64,000 nucleotides of DNA from Pythium myriotylum (Eukaryota > Oomycota > Peronosporomycetes > Pythiales > Pythiaceae): contig JALJCQ010000013.1 of assembly GCA_023091665.1 (NCBI GenBank), positions 62,001 through 126,000 on the forward strand, in the 5' to 3' direction. Of the stretch, positions 34,301 through 46,326 are shown piece after piece. The translations under genes and the position numbers were made by a program. How positions within the stretch are numbered: the stretch's first letter is position 1; each line of letters opens with the position of its first letter. The notes beneath the pieces were generated by a model. The model was not told where the DNA came from. It ran no database searches and saw nothing but the letters and a program-made list of their open reading frames with translations.

Positions 34301-36479
34301 CGAACTGCCTCTTCGGGAGACTGATGGAAAGGCCCCATTCTTCACACGCGTCCATGAGCCGCTTCAACTTCTCGATCATGTCGTCCCAGGTGCGGCCGCC
34401 GAAAAGGATGTCGTCAATGTACGACCGGCGACCGATCACTGGCCAGGTGCTTGATCCAGCGGGTTCACCGTCCACAAACACGTCCGCCTCGGGCACTTGC
34501 AGGTGCGCCGGCGTCAGCTTGAGATACCCATAGAGCGCGTTGTCCAATAGGCGCTGATATATCTGGGGGGCATTCTTGAGCCCAAACGGCATGCGCAACC
34601 ATTCGAAGAGACCGAACGGCGCGACGAAGGCAGATACGGCGCGTGCTCGGGCAGTCATCTGGACGACCCAGAACCCGCTCGCCATATCCAGCGAGCAGAA
34701 CCAACGGAGGGCACCGAGATCTTCGAGCAGGTCGTGGACCACTGGCATAGGATACACCATCAGACGCGTTAGGGCGTTCACCACCCGATAATCAATACAG
34801 AGTCTGATATCGGTTCCGTTCTTCTTGAGAACGATGACGATGGGTGAGGCCCATGACGAAGTAGACGGTCGAATGAAGCCAGCCTCTAGTAACGCCTTCA
34901 GCAGATCGTACAGCTTCTCCGCATACTACGGTGGCACCCGTCGGCAGCGTTGAGCGATGGGCTTGGTGTCTTCGACGTCGATATCGCATACGACGCCTTT
35001 CGCAGCGGGCGGCCGAGCATTCCTTGGTCCCATCAGGTACTGGCGGCGCTCCCAGATGATCCGTCGGACGCGGTCGATGTCTTCGCTGCTGACTTCGCCG
35101 TCAAGGCCGACCTGGATGTCCTCGATCTTGATCTCCTCGCCCTTCGGCAGCTCTGGGATGACAGCCATCTGCCCTTCGATGTCCTCAGCCGAAAGATCTC
35201 CACTTTCATGGACGAAGACAGTGTCGTCCAGATGCGTAGAGGGCTTTAGCACATCATCGGGCCCCTTCGCAGCCACAAACGCAATCGCTGCGCGCGAGAA
35301 CCACGCTTGGCGTTCTTCCTCGGGCTCTGGTTGTCGGAGCAACAAACGAAGGCTGCGTTGAGATGCGTCGCTGGCAGTAGCAGGAGCGGCAACACTAACC
35401 GCACTTGCCGGAGGTGCACCAGCACGACGGAGGATAACCGATGGACGCTTGTACGAGGGGCGAGCCACGAGAGGGTCCGAACCTTGGTCTCGAGCAACCT
35501 CGGCAGTCGATCCATGTGCCTTCGGGGGTTCCTCACCTTCTGCTTCGTACGCAAGCGATCGCCACTCACGGTAACGACGTGAACCGATCGAAACGAATCC
35601 TAACTGCCGTGGTGCTGAACCGGGCGCAAGCCAAATGCCTACAACGGTCTGGGACGGGATGAAGATCGGATACTCGCTGACGTTCGTGATCTTCAGTCGA
35701 CATGGCTCGCCACGAGCGTTGAGCTCGGCGGCTGGCACCCAGTGTTGGCCACGGCCGATCCACAGGCGCTTCCTCGCCTCTGCCCGTACCCTCAGGTACT
35801 TCGACTGGCCACTCAGGAGCGTCATCTCCTCCTTGACTCGGAGCTGCTCTGCACGATGGCTGTAGAGCGGACGACGGCCTTCAAAGCGCACACGGATCTC
35901 GTCAGGCAGCTGGGCAACACCTTCTACCAGGTCCAGACGGACACCAGCGGGCTCCATGAAGTCCATACCAAGGATCGCCTGGGTGTTGCCAAGCCGGCCG
36001 ACCCAGAGGGAGAACTCATACACCAACTCACCCGCGAGGGTGAGCTTGATGCGAGCTCGTCCTTCCGTGTGATAGGCGGCACCTCCCACGCCAGCACAAT
36101 CGAGCTGCTCTGAGGTGTCTACTGGGACTCCGAGATTACGCGCAAAGTCAGAGTCCAGTATCGACACCTCAGCGCCAGAGTCCAGCAAGACCCTGGCATG
36201 GCAGTCGTCAATCAGAGCGTTGACGATGGTCTGGCGGTATTCCTTCTGCACATGGTGCTTCCGGAACCCACGCCGCTCTCCCGGATGCAGGACCAGGCGT
36301 TGAATGACCTTCGCCCGATGGAACTCATTGGGAAGTGGTTGAACCATGCAAATACGTGTATCACTAATAGACTCCACAGATGTGGTCGACCTACTCATGT
36401 ATGCATACACATGCACGGTGTCTTCGGAAACACGCCCGTCGCGTAACAGCCCCGCGGCTGTCGGGCGGTTTAGTTTAAC
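31369..36479 (-). pseudogene. pol: gypsy pol: protease, RT, RNase H, integrase (damaged)
   Basis: The order on the minus strand is as follows. Protease has LLDSGAE (about 36,170-36,190). Reverse transcriptase has its catalytic YIDD at 34,410-34,421. RNase H begins at FDGSAKP near 33,500. Integrase has an HHCC zinc finger (HYHRSLNGGHQ...CPNC), first Asp in GMDHVP, second in RHDREPSF, Glu in NGMTERM, and a GPF-type C-terminal motif near 31,410. Breaks: TAG at 34,926-34,928 between protease and RT, a frameshift between RNase H and integrase at about 33,090-33,150, and TGA at 32,005-32,007 just before the second integrase Asp. The C-terminus after 31,410 is also out of frame. Catalytic residues are otherwise intact. 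Expression would depend on the -1 frameshift signal at the end of gag. Confidence 0.88.
36433..36479 (-). promoter_or_regulatory. candidate -1 ribosomal frameshift signal (gag to pol)
   Basis: The last gag codons are TGG TTA AAC followed by TAA. The heptamer G_TTA_AAC (36,479-36,473) fits the X_XXY_YYZ slippery rule in its G_UUA_AAC variant. A slip of -1 enters exactly the protease frame. After a 5-nt spacer comes a two-part stem: CGCCCG (36,467-36,462) pairs with CGGGCG (36,438-36,433), and inside it ACAGCC pairs with GGCTGT around a GCGG loop. Spacing and structure are those of a classical stimulator. Confidence 0.7.
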
Positions 36480-38683
36480 CACTTCTCGACCGCTGGCGGC
36501 AGAATTCCGGCGTGGCTTGACGGATCATACCACGTCTTCATCTGGTCAGCGAGTCGAGCGAGTTCACACTCTCCCCGTTCGTGCACCTTCGCACACCCCT
36601 TGCAGCGCTGGAAGCAGTGCTCGGTAGGATGACCTTTCGCACCCCACGCTCCACAGGTGAGGTGGCTCCAGCAGTTACGATCGCGATGACGGGTCGAGCC
36701 GCAGTGCGAGCACGGCACTTGAGCGTCTTGAACCAGGGGCTTCGACTTGACGTCCTTGCCTTGCCTGAGCGCTGCGACCATCTTCACCAGCGCGTCAAGT
36801 GCTGTCTCTTCGACGCTCGGGTGCGGCTCGTCCGCCAGCACTTCACCATCGCTCGCTTCGAGTTCACCGTCGCTGTCGTCGGCGCTGTCGCTTGCCTCAT
36901 CGGCCGCTGAGGTGCTGGCAAGTGCGCGTAGCGCGTCGACGACGATGGGCCTCGCCTTCGAGCCGATCGGCAGCTGCGGCTGGCGGTCACGGTTGCGGAA
37001 GTCCCGACCCTCCCGACCACGGCTCCGACCAGGTACCGGATCCTCACGCCTCAGACGCTGGTCGACGCGCAGCATCTCCTTCAAGGTCGAACGGAGCTCA
37101 TACTCTTGTTGGAGGCGCAGGGCACCAAGCTGGCGAGCCAAGACCGGGTCTTCGCAGGTGTCTATGAAGTGTTGCACATGCGCCACACTGTTCGGACCCG
37201 TCGAGTACGCGAGCTTCGCCTCCTGCGCAAGCACATTGAGGCGGTACAGGTAGTCGATCGCCTCCTCATTGTGCTTGCGCCGCGCGTCGAAGTACCGGCG
37301 CTGCGGGCTGATGGAGCCACCGCAGTACTCTTCCTCGAACTCGCGCTGGAGTGAGGGCCAGTCCGTCCGCACAGCTCGCCGGAGCTACCGATACCATGTC
37401 TTCGCGCGGTCGGCGAGCAACAGTGGGAACTGAATGCACGCCTCCTGCGGAGTGATGGTATCTCGAAGAAACGCGGACCGAGCTGACTCGAGGAAGCCCT
37501 TAGCCTTGTACTCGTCGCGGCTCCTGCCGTCAAACGCCTTGACGTCGGAGATGGCGGCTCGGCGAAGACGGGTCGTCGCACTGACACTCTGGCCGTCGCG
37601 CATGCAGTCCTCGTAGATGTCGGCGAGGTAGTCGCTGGTCCCGACACGCAAATCTCTTGCTGTGCTTGACCGTTCGGACTTGACCTCGGGCTTGGACTCT
37701 TCCTTGACGGCGTCAGGTGCCAGAGGTGCAGCCGCAGCTTTGGCAGCCGCCTTGAGGTTGGCCATAGCAGCGGTCTTTCTCGCCTCAGCTGCGGCTTGCC
37801 TGCCCTCAGCTGCTTGAGCTTCCGCCGCATCTGCACGCTCAGCGAGGGTCTGGAGGTACGTCTCGAGATTCTTCAACATACCGTCCTTGACGATGACCGA
37901 CTCGCGCAGCTTCACGACCGCTTCCTTTGTCACTCCCATGTACTGCTCAGCGAGTCCTTTGAGTTCCTCTTCGCTGAGGAGCCCATCTCGTGACGCAGCC
38001 ACTGCGCGTTCGACCCTGCGCTGCATCTGATGACGCAGGAACAGGTCGTAGACGGCTTGACCGGCAGTCAGGAGCTTCGGCAGGTCAATCGCCAGGATCG
38101 ACGCTTGGTCGCGGATGACGACGGAGTATCCGGCCGTGTTGAAGACACCAACGATCGCGTTCAGGGCCTGCTGGGAGGTCTTCATGGCTGCGAACCCTGG
38201 GTCGCGTACGTCGCTTGCCGGACCCCAACGACTGACTTCGAGGTGCTTCAGGGCGTCGTGCTTCTGACAAAGCACTTCCAGCATCCGGGCGGGTGACGTC
38301 GACGGAGCAGTAGGATCCATCAACGGCGGGACGGAGTTCACCGCTCGGGTTATCGGAGTTTGAGGAGCATTTCCATGCTCGGCAGGTCCGGCACTAAGCG
38401 TAGCACCTGGATCGTCGAACATCAAGGTCACTGGCTCGTCTCCCTCCGACTTCCCTTCTTCTTCCAGTTCGGGCGACAAGTTGCGAGCAACATTGTCACC
38501 CGAGGCCGACCTGATCACAGCAATCTGTGAGGGCCCACTCTGATCGGCGTCTCGATCATCTTGCACGCGACTTTGAGGGAGCCCACCTCTCAATCGCGCG
38601 GGTGACCCTGGCTCAGATGAGCCGACGCCGCCTGGGGTCACCTTGTCAGACGGCTTCGGGTGCGATCTCTTGGACTTAGCCAT
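36470..38683 (-). pseudogene. gag: gypsy gag (nucleocapsid/capsid), one in-frame TAG
   Basis: About 737 codons from the ATG at 38,683 (MAKSKRSHPKPSD) to TAA at 36,470; an in-frame ATG at 38,704 overlaps the probable primer site. The middle holds an Ala/Glu/Lys-rich helical region, then a retrotransposon-gag-like segment (WPSLQREFEEEYCG, YFDARRKHNEEAIDYL). Near the C-terminus is a CX2CX4HX4C zinc knuckle (CSHCGSTRHRDRNC, about 36,671-36,712). A second knuckle follows in which the second Cys is Trp (CGAWGAKGHPTEHC), probably non-chelating. A TAG at 37,385-37,387 interrupts KTWYR/LRRAV with the frame intact on both sides, one C-to-T change from CAG. The product would package element RNA. Confidence 0.85.
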
Positions 38684-38694
38684 GTGACCGCCAG

Positions 38695-38712
38695 CTCCTA
38701 CCATACGCACCA
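38695..38712 (-). other. possible primer-binding site
   Basis: On the minus strand TGGTGCGTATGG starts one base after the 5' LTR. TGG is expected where the CCA end of a tRNA pairs, but I could not match a tRNA. Confidence 0.35.
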
Positions 38713-38713
38713 C

Positions 38714-39709
38714 TGTGGTGAAGGCGTGGGGGCAAAACCTGCTGCTCAGCGAGGGCGAAGCAGGTGCCGCACACGGGTCCACACAGACTCTTTGGGCTGG
38801 TCGGTCGCTGCTGACGTTAACACCCCGCTGTCACAGTCGCTGACGGGGTGAACCGCAGGCACTTAGGCTTGAGATCCGGGGGGGGGGGGGGGGGGGGGTC
38901 TTGGCCAACGGGGTAGTGAAGCCCGCTGGTTTGTCGCCTTGGCACAGCACGTGGATCGCTGGTCACGTGCTGCGCGCGACGGGGAAGCGCAGAGCCGATC
39001 GTCACCAGAAGCTGGCTGGTGGCCCGGATGCGCGGGGGGACGGGACGCTCCTCGTCCGGCGGTCACAGCACCTGGTGCTGGTCTTCCCCTGCTCTTCGGT
39101 CTCTCGGTACGCGTGGGCAGCAGCAGCCACACGCGCTTCGGTCGGAATACGGTCGTCAGGTGCGCCTTGTCGAGACGCACCCGGAGGTTTTAGCGTCGCC
39201 TCCTGTGGCGACGGGTCTTGTGACTTCTGGACTCGAAGTCCTTACTTGAGGGGCTTGAGTGCTTGGCAGCAAATTCCAGAGTTTTTATTTTCCAACAACC
39301 GGATACCTGACCCAGAGAGTCAGATGCCTACGTGACTGCCTACCCTATACCGCACCTGCCCTGTCTCTGCACTGGCATCGGGTAATCACCCAACTGCGTA
39401 ATCAGGTGCTGATCACCCACCTACTGAGTCTGATACTACTTAGCCTCCTCAGATCTGTTCCTACTGTATCAGACCGCTCAGGGCCTCAACGACGATCCAG
39501 CCTCTGGGCCACGTCCCAGGTGCTGCAACATACCCGTCACGTCCGTCTCGTGCGTACGCATTTGGGGACGTCCTGGATGTGACGAACTCGGCGTGCGGAG
39601 CTTGTTACCCTCCGTCTTGCCACTGCTGGATGGTCTTGATGTCGACCGAATGTTGAGGGAGGTGCGTCAAGTCTGGACGCACCTCAAAACCTCAAGCCGC
39701 TTCACCACA
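38714..39709 (-). repeat. right LTR (5' LTR of the minus-strand gypsy element), 996 bp
   Basis: Same ends as the left LTR. It is 15 bp shorter because its G run is 21 instead of 29 bases and it lacks 7 bp near 39,625. The only substitutions I see are one C/T near the left end and one T/G near 39,658. Confidence 0.95.
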
Positions 39710-39713
39710 TTCC
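39710..39713. repeat. gypsy target-site duplication, right
   Basis: TTCC directly after the right LTR, matching 27,321-27,324. Confidence 0.85.
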
Positions 39714-39776
39714 CAGAAGGCAGTGTGCGCTCGCATCTTTGCGGATTGCTTGATTGTGCAGCGCTCTGCCTTACCA

Positions 39777-39779
<3 letters not shown>

Positions 39780-39813
<34 letters not shown>
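39780..39813. repeat. (GA)n microsatellite
   Basis: 34 bases of uninterrupted AG/GA alternation, read directly. Confidence 0.95.
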
Positions 39814-39815
<2 letters not shown>

Positions 39816-40970
39816 TACGTGTTACGAACGAAATTACTCAAGCCCAACAATTAATCACGCCTGGCGTAAGTAAATTTTCTAGAGGGTGGCGCGTGACTGC
39901 AGAACTGTGATTGTGTGCAAATTGTGCTCATGGACGAAGTATTGCTCAATTGTGCACATAGCACATTGCAAATGCATTCATACCCGACTCACTCTGTACT
40001 GTCTCTCTCTGCTCTTATCCTGGTGAAAATGCTGTTCATAGTTAGATCGCCCTTTAACTTCGTCCTCATCGACGCTTCAAACACGTCTAGATTGTCATTG
40101 AACTTGGCTCGCACATGTTCGGCAATAAGTCGCATCTTTGAGAGTCTTGACTTGTACCTATTCTTTTCCTCAGGAGGCATGCCCACACCTGCGCGGTACT
40201 GATGGCAGGCCGAATCACTGTTCCAGTACTGATGCACATAGTCTCGCCGTGCCCGCGCTTCAGGCAACTCTGAAAAGAACTTTGGCTCGTCTTTGTCTTC
40301 GGATTGCTCAACCTCATGTGCAACCCCAGATTATTGTAGAAAGAGAACTTTTATTGCTTCTCAAACACTTGTGCCAATGATCACCTTCAATTCTTTGATA
40401 GAGAACGACCGATCGCAACTCCGTTTCTCTTCCAGAGATGATAGATGACACTTCAATCATATCCTCCCGAAACAGTCCAATCATGCCCGGTACAAGCGCA
40501 TTTTCCAAATGATGCTCTTCACGGTCTACAACATCACCCAGGAGGTAGCGTACGAGGGTTTTGCTCTGTTCATTTCACGACCAACCACCCCACCACTTGA
40601 CTATTTTAACACGGATTCTCTGTAACAACTGGATGCAACCGGGGGGGGGGGGGGGGGGGCTGACCAACAAGGTAAATCCGGAACTGCATCGATGAGGCTA
40701 AAAATTGGTATGGCGGGACCTGTATATGTTGTGAGTGCGCTCCCCAATTTTGGCTTTCATCGCATCAATCCTCCTAAAGTTGTAGTAGATCGCATGGAGC
40801 ATGGTGGTGTCTCCACTCCCCATTTTCGGGCTGGTAGCCGTGGCAAAGATGCCGCCTCTTGGTAGCAGAAGAGACAGAAAACGTCTCGTCTGACTGTGAT
40901 GTCAGCTCGTTATATTCACTCTGCTGGTATTTCCGTATTTTATCGAGTAGATACTGTCCGTAGTTGGAGT

Positions 40971-40975
40971 GTACC
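40971..40975. repeat. copia target-site duplication, left
   Basis: GTACC directly before the left copia LTR, matched by GTACC at 46,569-46,573. Confidence 0.9.
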
Positions 40976-41236
40976 TGTTAGACTCTATGTGTAATACAAT
41001 TTTATACAAGTGCAATTCGGTAAAGGCCTCGGTCAGACTGGACGGATGGGTGGCAACCTCTCCGGCCTGACTGAGGCCAACAACCAGTGCGATGAGGAAC
41101 AAGAAGCGAGGAAAGTGGAGCTCACTTTCCTTTTTGCTTCAGACTGAGCACGTCTAGAGCTAGCAACTAGGATTAAAGGGAACGAATAACAAAGGGAACT
41201 TTTATTCAATAGAGTCTTGCTGTGTTCATTCCAACA
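40976..41236 (+). repeat. copia left LTR, 261 bp
   Basis: TG...CA ends; same length as the right LTR. No TGG primer-site start follows; the ATG of gag comes only 9 nt after the LTR end. Confidence 0.93.
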
Positions 41237-41244
41237 TTTCAAGT

Positions 41245-42291
41245 ATGGTCAAAGAGTCAAGCAAGATGGCAGAGTTCGCCGGCCTTGCCTTTAGTGGCGA
41301 GAAGCGTCAGTTCGCATCATGGAAGGAGTCGGTCCTTTCTCACCTTGAAAGGGTCAGCACAGCTACCCGTGTAAAGGCCATGAAGAACAAAGATGAGAAG
41401 CCTGCCTTTTCTTACGGGGAATTGCTAGTCAAGGACCCCGAATTTCCAAAAGTGGGTGAGAATGCCACTGAGGAAGAAAAGAACAAGGTAGATCTGCTCA
41501 AGTTGATGACGAAGGAGCAAGAGTGGTACCTTCGGGACATGCTGAACCAAACGCTGCCCGAAACCTACCGAAGCCGACTGTCAGTGTCTGTGAACGTGGA
41601 GAAATTGCCCGTTCTATGGACACAGCCCGAGAGCTATTACGGCCAGAGCGGGGTACGCGGCATGGTGGATTTGCTCCAAGAGTTTGAGGCCGTGTTGGCT
41701 TCAGACTTTGCGTCTGTCCAACAGCTGGTCTCGGCGCTGAACTCCGTGAGGAACCGGATCAACCGTCTTGGGGCCCAAACCCTAAGTCGCCAACCCACAG
41801 AGCGGCTGCATCTGATCCCATCTCAGACGATGCTGCTCAGGGTCCTGTCTTTGCTCCCGAGCGAGTACTGGGGATCCACTGTGGTGTTTACCGCCGAAGA
41901 GTTCACGGTTGAGTAAACTGTGGAACGGCTGCGCAATGTTTTTGGGAACAAATCAAAGGCGCAAATCCTGGCAATGGATAGGGTTGCGTCAAACCCTGTT
42001 CAGGCCAGCAAGAAGGTGAAAAAGGTGGCAAACGCAGTCAAGAGCCACGTTTTGACCGGCCAGAAGCGGAAAGCCGCTGCTGGACCCGGCAGTGATGAGT
42101 GCTTTTACTGTGAGGGAAAGTACAATGTACTCGGAGAGAACCACCGCAAGGCTGGTTGCCCGAAGAGGCTAGAAGATGTTGGTCGCGGTATCTACCGCCG
42201 CAACATTTTCAGCCAACCCAAACCCCACTTCAGATCACAAGAGACCGAACAAGGGACCAGTTCCGTCTGCTCGGAAGGAAGTTGTGGTTGA
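41245..42291 (+). pseudogene. gag: copia gag with extended zinc knuckle
   Basis: Starts MVKESSKMAEFAGLAF at the ATG at 41,245. Helical capsid-like region, then an in-frame TAA (41,914-41,916) after EEFTVE. The same frame continues to a lysine-rich stretch and a zinc knuckle CFYCEGKYNVLGENHRKAGC, with ten residues rather than four between the second Cys and the His. The protease lies in the +1 frame; the two overlap from about 42,176 to 42,291, and by homology of the flanks the shift falls near 42,215-42,235. This is more likely a one-base lesion than programmed shifting, because copia elements normally use one frame. Confidence 0.8.
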
Positions 42292-45200
42292 TACGGTCAA
42301 GGTCAAAAGGCTGGCTAAAACGCCAGCTGGGCGGCCACGACCAGAGTATCCTGGACGACCTGCTTACGTGGACAGTCCAGTGGGAAAAAGCACTGATGAG
42401 TCCGACTGTCTCGACTCGGATAACGATGAGTCCGATGACAATCGCTCTCAACACAGTGATTTCGATGAGTTCCACCGTGAAGCTGCTCAAGGGGTGGGTA
42501 TCTCAGCGGCTGCGGTTAGGGCAACCAAGGGAAAACGCCCCAATCAGCAGAAGCGCAAGGTTGTGCGCCCTATCCAACTGGACTCAGAGTCGGATTGCTT
42601 TGAAGTGGAAAGTCCAGCTCCTCCCAACTCACCGCCTCCTCTCGCTACTGAGGTTGGGGTTGTGGGAGCGGATGGGGATACAGTCATGGAAGATTTGACT
42701 GTCAATGATGACGTTGCAATGGAAGAGCCAGAGCAGATCAAGGCTGCCGTGGCTAAGGCTGCGACAGAGTCAGCAGAGACGGGCTCAGACTCTGTCCAGT
42801 CGGTGGAAGAGCCGGCCAGTGCTGAGGCGGCTGAGACTGTCGTGGCTGAAGTAGCCGAGCAGATGAGCAGCCTCTGCAAGAAAGTGGAAGATACGGTAAG
42901 AGCAAACTACCCCTATCTACTCGCTCCTCTCCACACGCTGACTAAACATGATTGGGTTCTTGACTCAGGCTGTGGGTACGGAATGACAGCGGATGCGTCA
43001 GTCTTTCTGAGCAAGAAAGAGGACAGTAGATTCATGTTTATGTTTGGAGAAGGTAGTCAACTGCCTAATACACATGTTGGTTCCATCAAATTGCACTTTC
43101 TGGGTCCGAAAGGAATCCAGCCCGTACAAATTGATAATATAGCATTTGTTCCAGGTGCTACGTCAAATCTGCTAAGTGAATACTGGCTGAAAAAGGCGGG
43201 TTATCAAATTGTAGAGAGTCGGGGTGGATAATATAAATTTGGAATGTGGAATCATAACCTGGTATTTGTGGCACATGCCGTTAATGGCGCGTACTATATT
43301 AGAGGGAGAACTCTACGAGAGAGGCAGCTACAATGTAACGCTGTCAAGAGTTCTGCGCATAGGCCGTTGGTCCTTCGGAATAGAGTGGAGATAGATGCTA
43401 TACTAAAGGAATGGCACATTAAGCTTGGACACCTCAACCGAGAGAAGCTTAAAGAGATGATAAGTCAACAGCTCGTAAGAGGCATGCCCTACGTGAATGC
43501 TGCAACACTGGCGAGAGTTCCATTCTTCTGCCAAACGTGCGCAGAGATGAAGATGAACCGCATGTCCTACAGGAATTTGCATGGAACTCGGGACGATTTT
43601 CCTATCAGTACGATCCACATGGACACAAATGGACCAATGAAGACGATGGGCGTCTACGGATCTGTTGGGACGATCAGATACTTTCTGAGCATCGTTGACG
43701 ACCAAACGTCGTGGAGGTGGAGCTTTGTACTTCGCCACAAACATGAGGTCAACGAGAAAGTAAGAGAGCTTCTCCTACAACTAGAGCGGGAAGGGAAGTT
43801 CCAGATCAGACGTATCCGCTCAGACGGCGGCACAGAGTTTGTGAACAAAGCCTTCAAGAGCTTCTGTAAGGAAAAGGGGATTGTCTTCCAGACATCAAAC
43901 ACGTACTCACCAGAAGAGAATGGTGCAGCCGAGAGAGATCATCAGAGCAAACTGGCTAAAGTGCGATGCGCACTTCAAGACGCTGACATGCATGACCGAT
44001 GGTGACCGGAAGTTCTTATGTACATGACGTATGTGCAAAATAGAACTTCTATGAGCAGACTGAGGAACAAAACACCGTACGAGAGGGTCTACGGGGAACC
44101 TACAGATCTGAGTAAACTCCACATCTGGGGTAGTGTGTGCTTTGCGCATATTCCCCAGGCCATGCGGAAGGATAAGAAGCTATCGGCGAGGGCAGTCAAG
44201 TGCCTCTTCTTAGGCATCTCTGAGAATACAAAGGGATACCGATTGGGGGATGTATACAATCACAGGTACTTTGTTTTCCGAGATGTCATGTTCGATACAG
44301 AGTTCTGTGCGGGTATCGTACGGAGGGCTTTCCCGGGATCGGAACAGCCGGACGAAACCTCTCGAGGGTCTGATGCGGATCTGGACACGACAAGCATTGA
44401 TCTTGGATCAAAGCATCAACCGGGAGAACCAAACAGAGACACTGAGGGATCAGTGGGAGCCGCATCACCTGCGGAGTCTATGAATACAGTGGGAGCGCCT
44501 CCATCGACCCCGCGTATCACGCGCAAGCGAATACGTGATGAGAAACGAGACAGCACCCTCATTGCATCTCGTACGCGCAATAGAGCAGTTGAGCCTGATG
44601 TGGACCCTGGCTACACTACTCAAGACAAACGTCGCCGAGTCCGCTTTAGCGATTATGTGTCGTACGAGGAACAGGCAAGCGATGCTTGTGTGGTTGGCAT
44701 CTCAGAGAGGAAGATGAAAGTACCGCAAACGCTCAAACAAGCCCTGAATGGACCAAACCATCGAGAGTGGAAGAGAGCACTTGATCGGGAGTACGACTCG
44801 TTGATGGTCAACGAGACGTGGAAGCTGGTTCGTCTACCTGCTGGGTGTAAAGCAATGCCGTGTCACTGGGTGCTTGCTATCAAGTACAATGCCGACGGGT
44901 CGATCGAGCGGTACAAAGCACGCCTTGTTGCCCAAGGTAACTACCAAGAGTACGGAGTTGATGTTGATGAGGTCTACGCTCCGGTTGCGCGCTTCGAGTC
45001 ACTTCGACCGGTCTTGGCAATTGGGACCATTCTAGACTGCCACATCCATCAAATGGATGTCGAGACCGCATTCCTGAATGGGACAATGGAAGATGAGCAA
45101 CGCATCTACATGAGACAACCACCAGGCTACGCAAAGCCGGGTGAAGAGAATCTTGTCTGTGAGCTCAAAAAGAGTAAATATGGGCTGAAACAGGCGCCAC

Positions 45201-46326
45201 GAATATGGTACAAGGTACTTCATACCTTTCTCACAGGCGTGGGTTTTGACCGATGCAACAAAGAGTACTGCATCTACGTTCAAAAAGTGGGAGTTGAATG
45301 GATCATTGTCGTTGTCTATGTTGACGACCTGACCATAATGTCACGAGATATGAACTTCATCATGAAGCTGAAGAGGGAGCTCTCACTTCGATTCAAGATG
45401 AAAGATCTCGGAGAAGTCCACTACATCCTGAAGATGGAGGTTCGGAGAGATAGAAAGCGCCGAGTGATGACAATATCGCAGCGCCAGTACATCAACAACC
45501 TTGTAGAGAAGTTTGGAGTCTTGGAGAGTAAGCCCGTAATGACACCACAACTCACAGGAGAGCAACTTCTGCCAGAAACAAACATGACGGCCGAACAAGT
45601 TGCTGCCCAAGGATTTGATTACAGAGGCCTGGTAGGGACACTGCAATACCTTGTGAGGGGCACGCGGCCCGATATAGCGAACGCAGTAAGAGAATTGAGT
45701 AAGTTCCTATCGTGCTACAACCGTACACATTGGGAAGCCGCGAGGAGAGTAGTAAAATACTTGAAAGGGACGTCGACATACGGTCTCTGCTTAGACGGGA
45801 ATGCCGAGCAGGTGACGTATGAAGTGCACACAGACGCGAGCTTCGCCTGTCAAACAAAAGAACGCAAATCTGTCACAGGGTACGTGATCACGATGGTGGG
45901 CACTAGTGTGTCATGGTGCAGTAGCAAACAGGTCTGTGTCGCTATCGACAGCAGAGGCCAAGCTCATCGCACTTAGTGAAGGAGCCAAGGAGAGTGAGTG
46001 GATCTGGCACCTACTTGGAGAGATGGGCTTTCCTCAGAGAAGTGCAAGTCTGGTGTGACAGCAAAGCTGCAATAAGCACTGTCAAGAACCCCGGAAACCA
46101 CAAAAGCACAAAGCACGTTGAAATTAGGTATCTGTTCACACGTGACTTAATAGAGCAAGGCAGGCTGAATATCCAATATTGTCGGACAACCGACATGGCG
46201 GCGGATATTCTAACAGAGCATTTGCCAACAAACCAATTCCTGAAATTGAGAGAAAAGATCGGAGTCTGCGATCTTGAAAGGCCACGCCGAAGTGCACTTA
46301 GTGGGAGTGTTAGACTCTATGTGTAA
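42176..46326 (+). pseudogene. pol: copia pol: protease, integrase, RT, RNase H
   Basis: Protease has WVLDSGCGYGM (about 42,954). Integrase has HHCC (HIKLGH...CQTC), first Asp in HMDTNGP, second in RSDGGTEF and Glu in ENGAAER. RT has YVDD in VVVYVDDLT (about 45,318). RNase H ends with WCDSKAAIS and KHVEIRYLF. Breaks: TAA at 43,229-43,231, TGA at 44,003-44,005 (a Trp codon expected, TGG to TGA), and frameshifts near 45,940 and 46,045 in RNase H. Catalytic residues are all present, so damage is light and recent. Confidence 0.88.

Larger units (their letters stand above)
27325..39709 (-). mobile_element. complete Ty3/gypsy LTR retrotransposon, 12.4 kb
   Basis: Two near-identical LTRs flank a minus-strand gag-protease-RT-RNaseH-integrase series, the Ty3/gypsy domain order. 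The LTRs begin TGTGGTGAAG and end CTTCACCACA, a perfect 10-bp terminal inverted repeat, and a 4-bp TTCC duplication brackets the element. Comparing the LTRs I find two substitutions and two length differences (a G-tract of 29 versus 21, and a 7-bp indel), so insertion is very recent. Internal frames nevertheless carry several stops and frameshifts. Uniquely for this window, the 2.7 kb between integrase and the 3' LTR holds a long spliced frame in the opposite orientation. Confidence 0.95.
39714..40975. other. sequence between the gypsy and copia elements
   Basis: About 1.26 kb of older flanking DNA. It holds a GA microsatellite (39,780-39,813), a 19-base G run (40,641-40,659), and two offset minus-strand frames (39,989-40,267 and 40,314-40,508) that could be remains of one protein. 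I recognise no domain. Confidence 0.45.

Noticed and set aside
34926..34928. An intron removing the TAG between gypsy protease and RT
   Set aside because: Sequence on both sides is in the same frame and the join is consistent with a single substituted codon; no good splice borders flank it.
42176..42291. Programmed +1 frameshift between copia gag and protease
   Set aside because: Copia elements normally use one frame, this copy has other one-base lesions, and I see no known shift motif.
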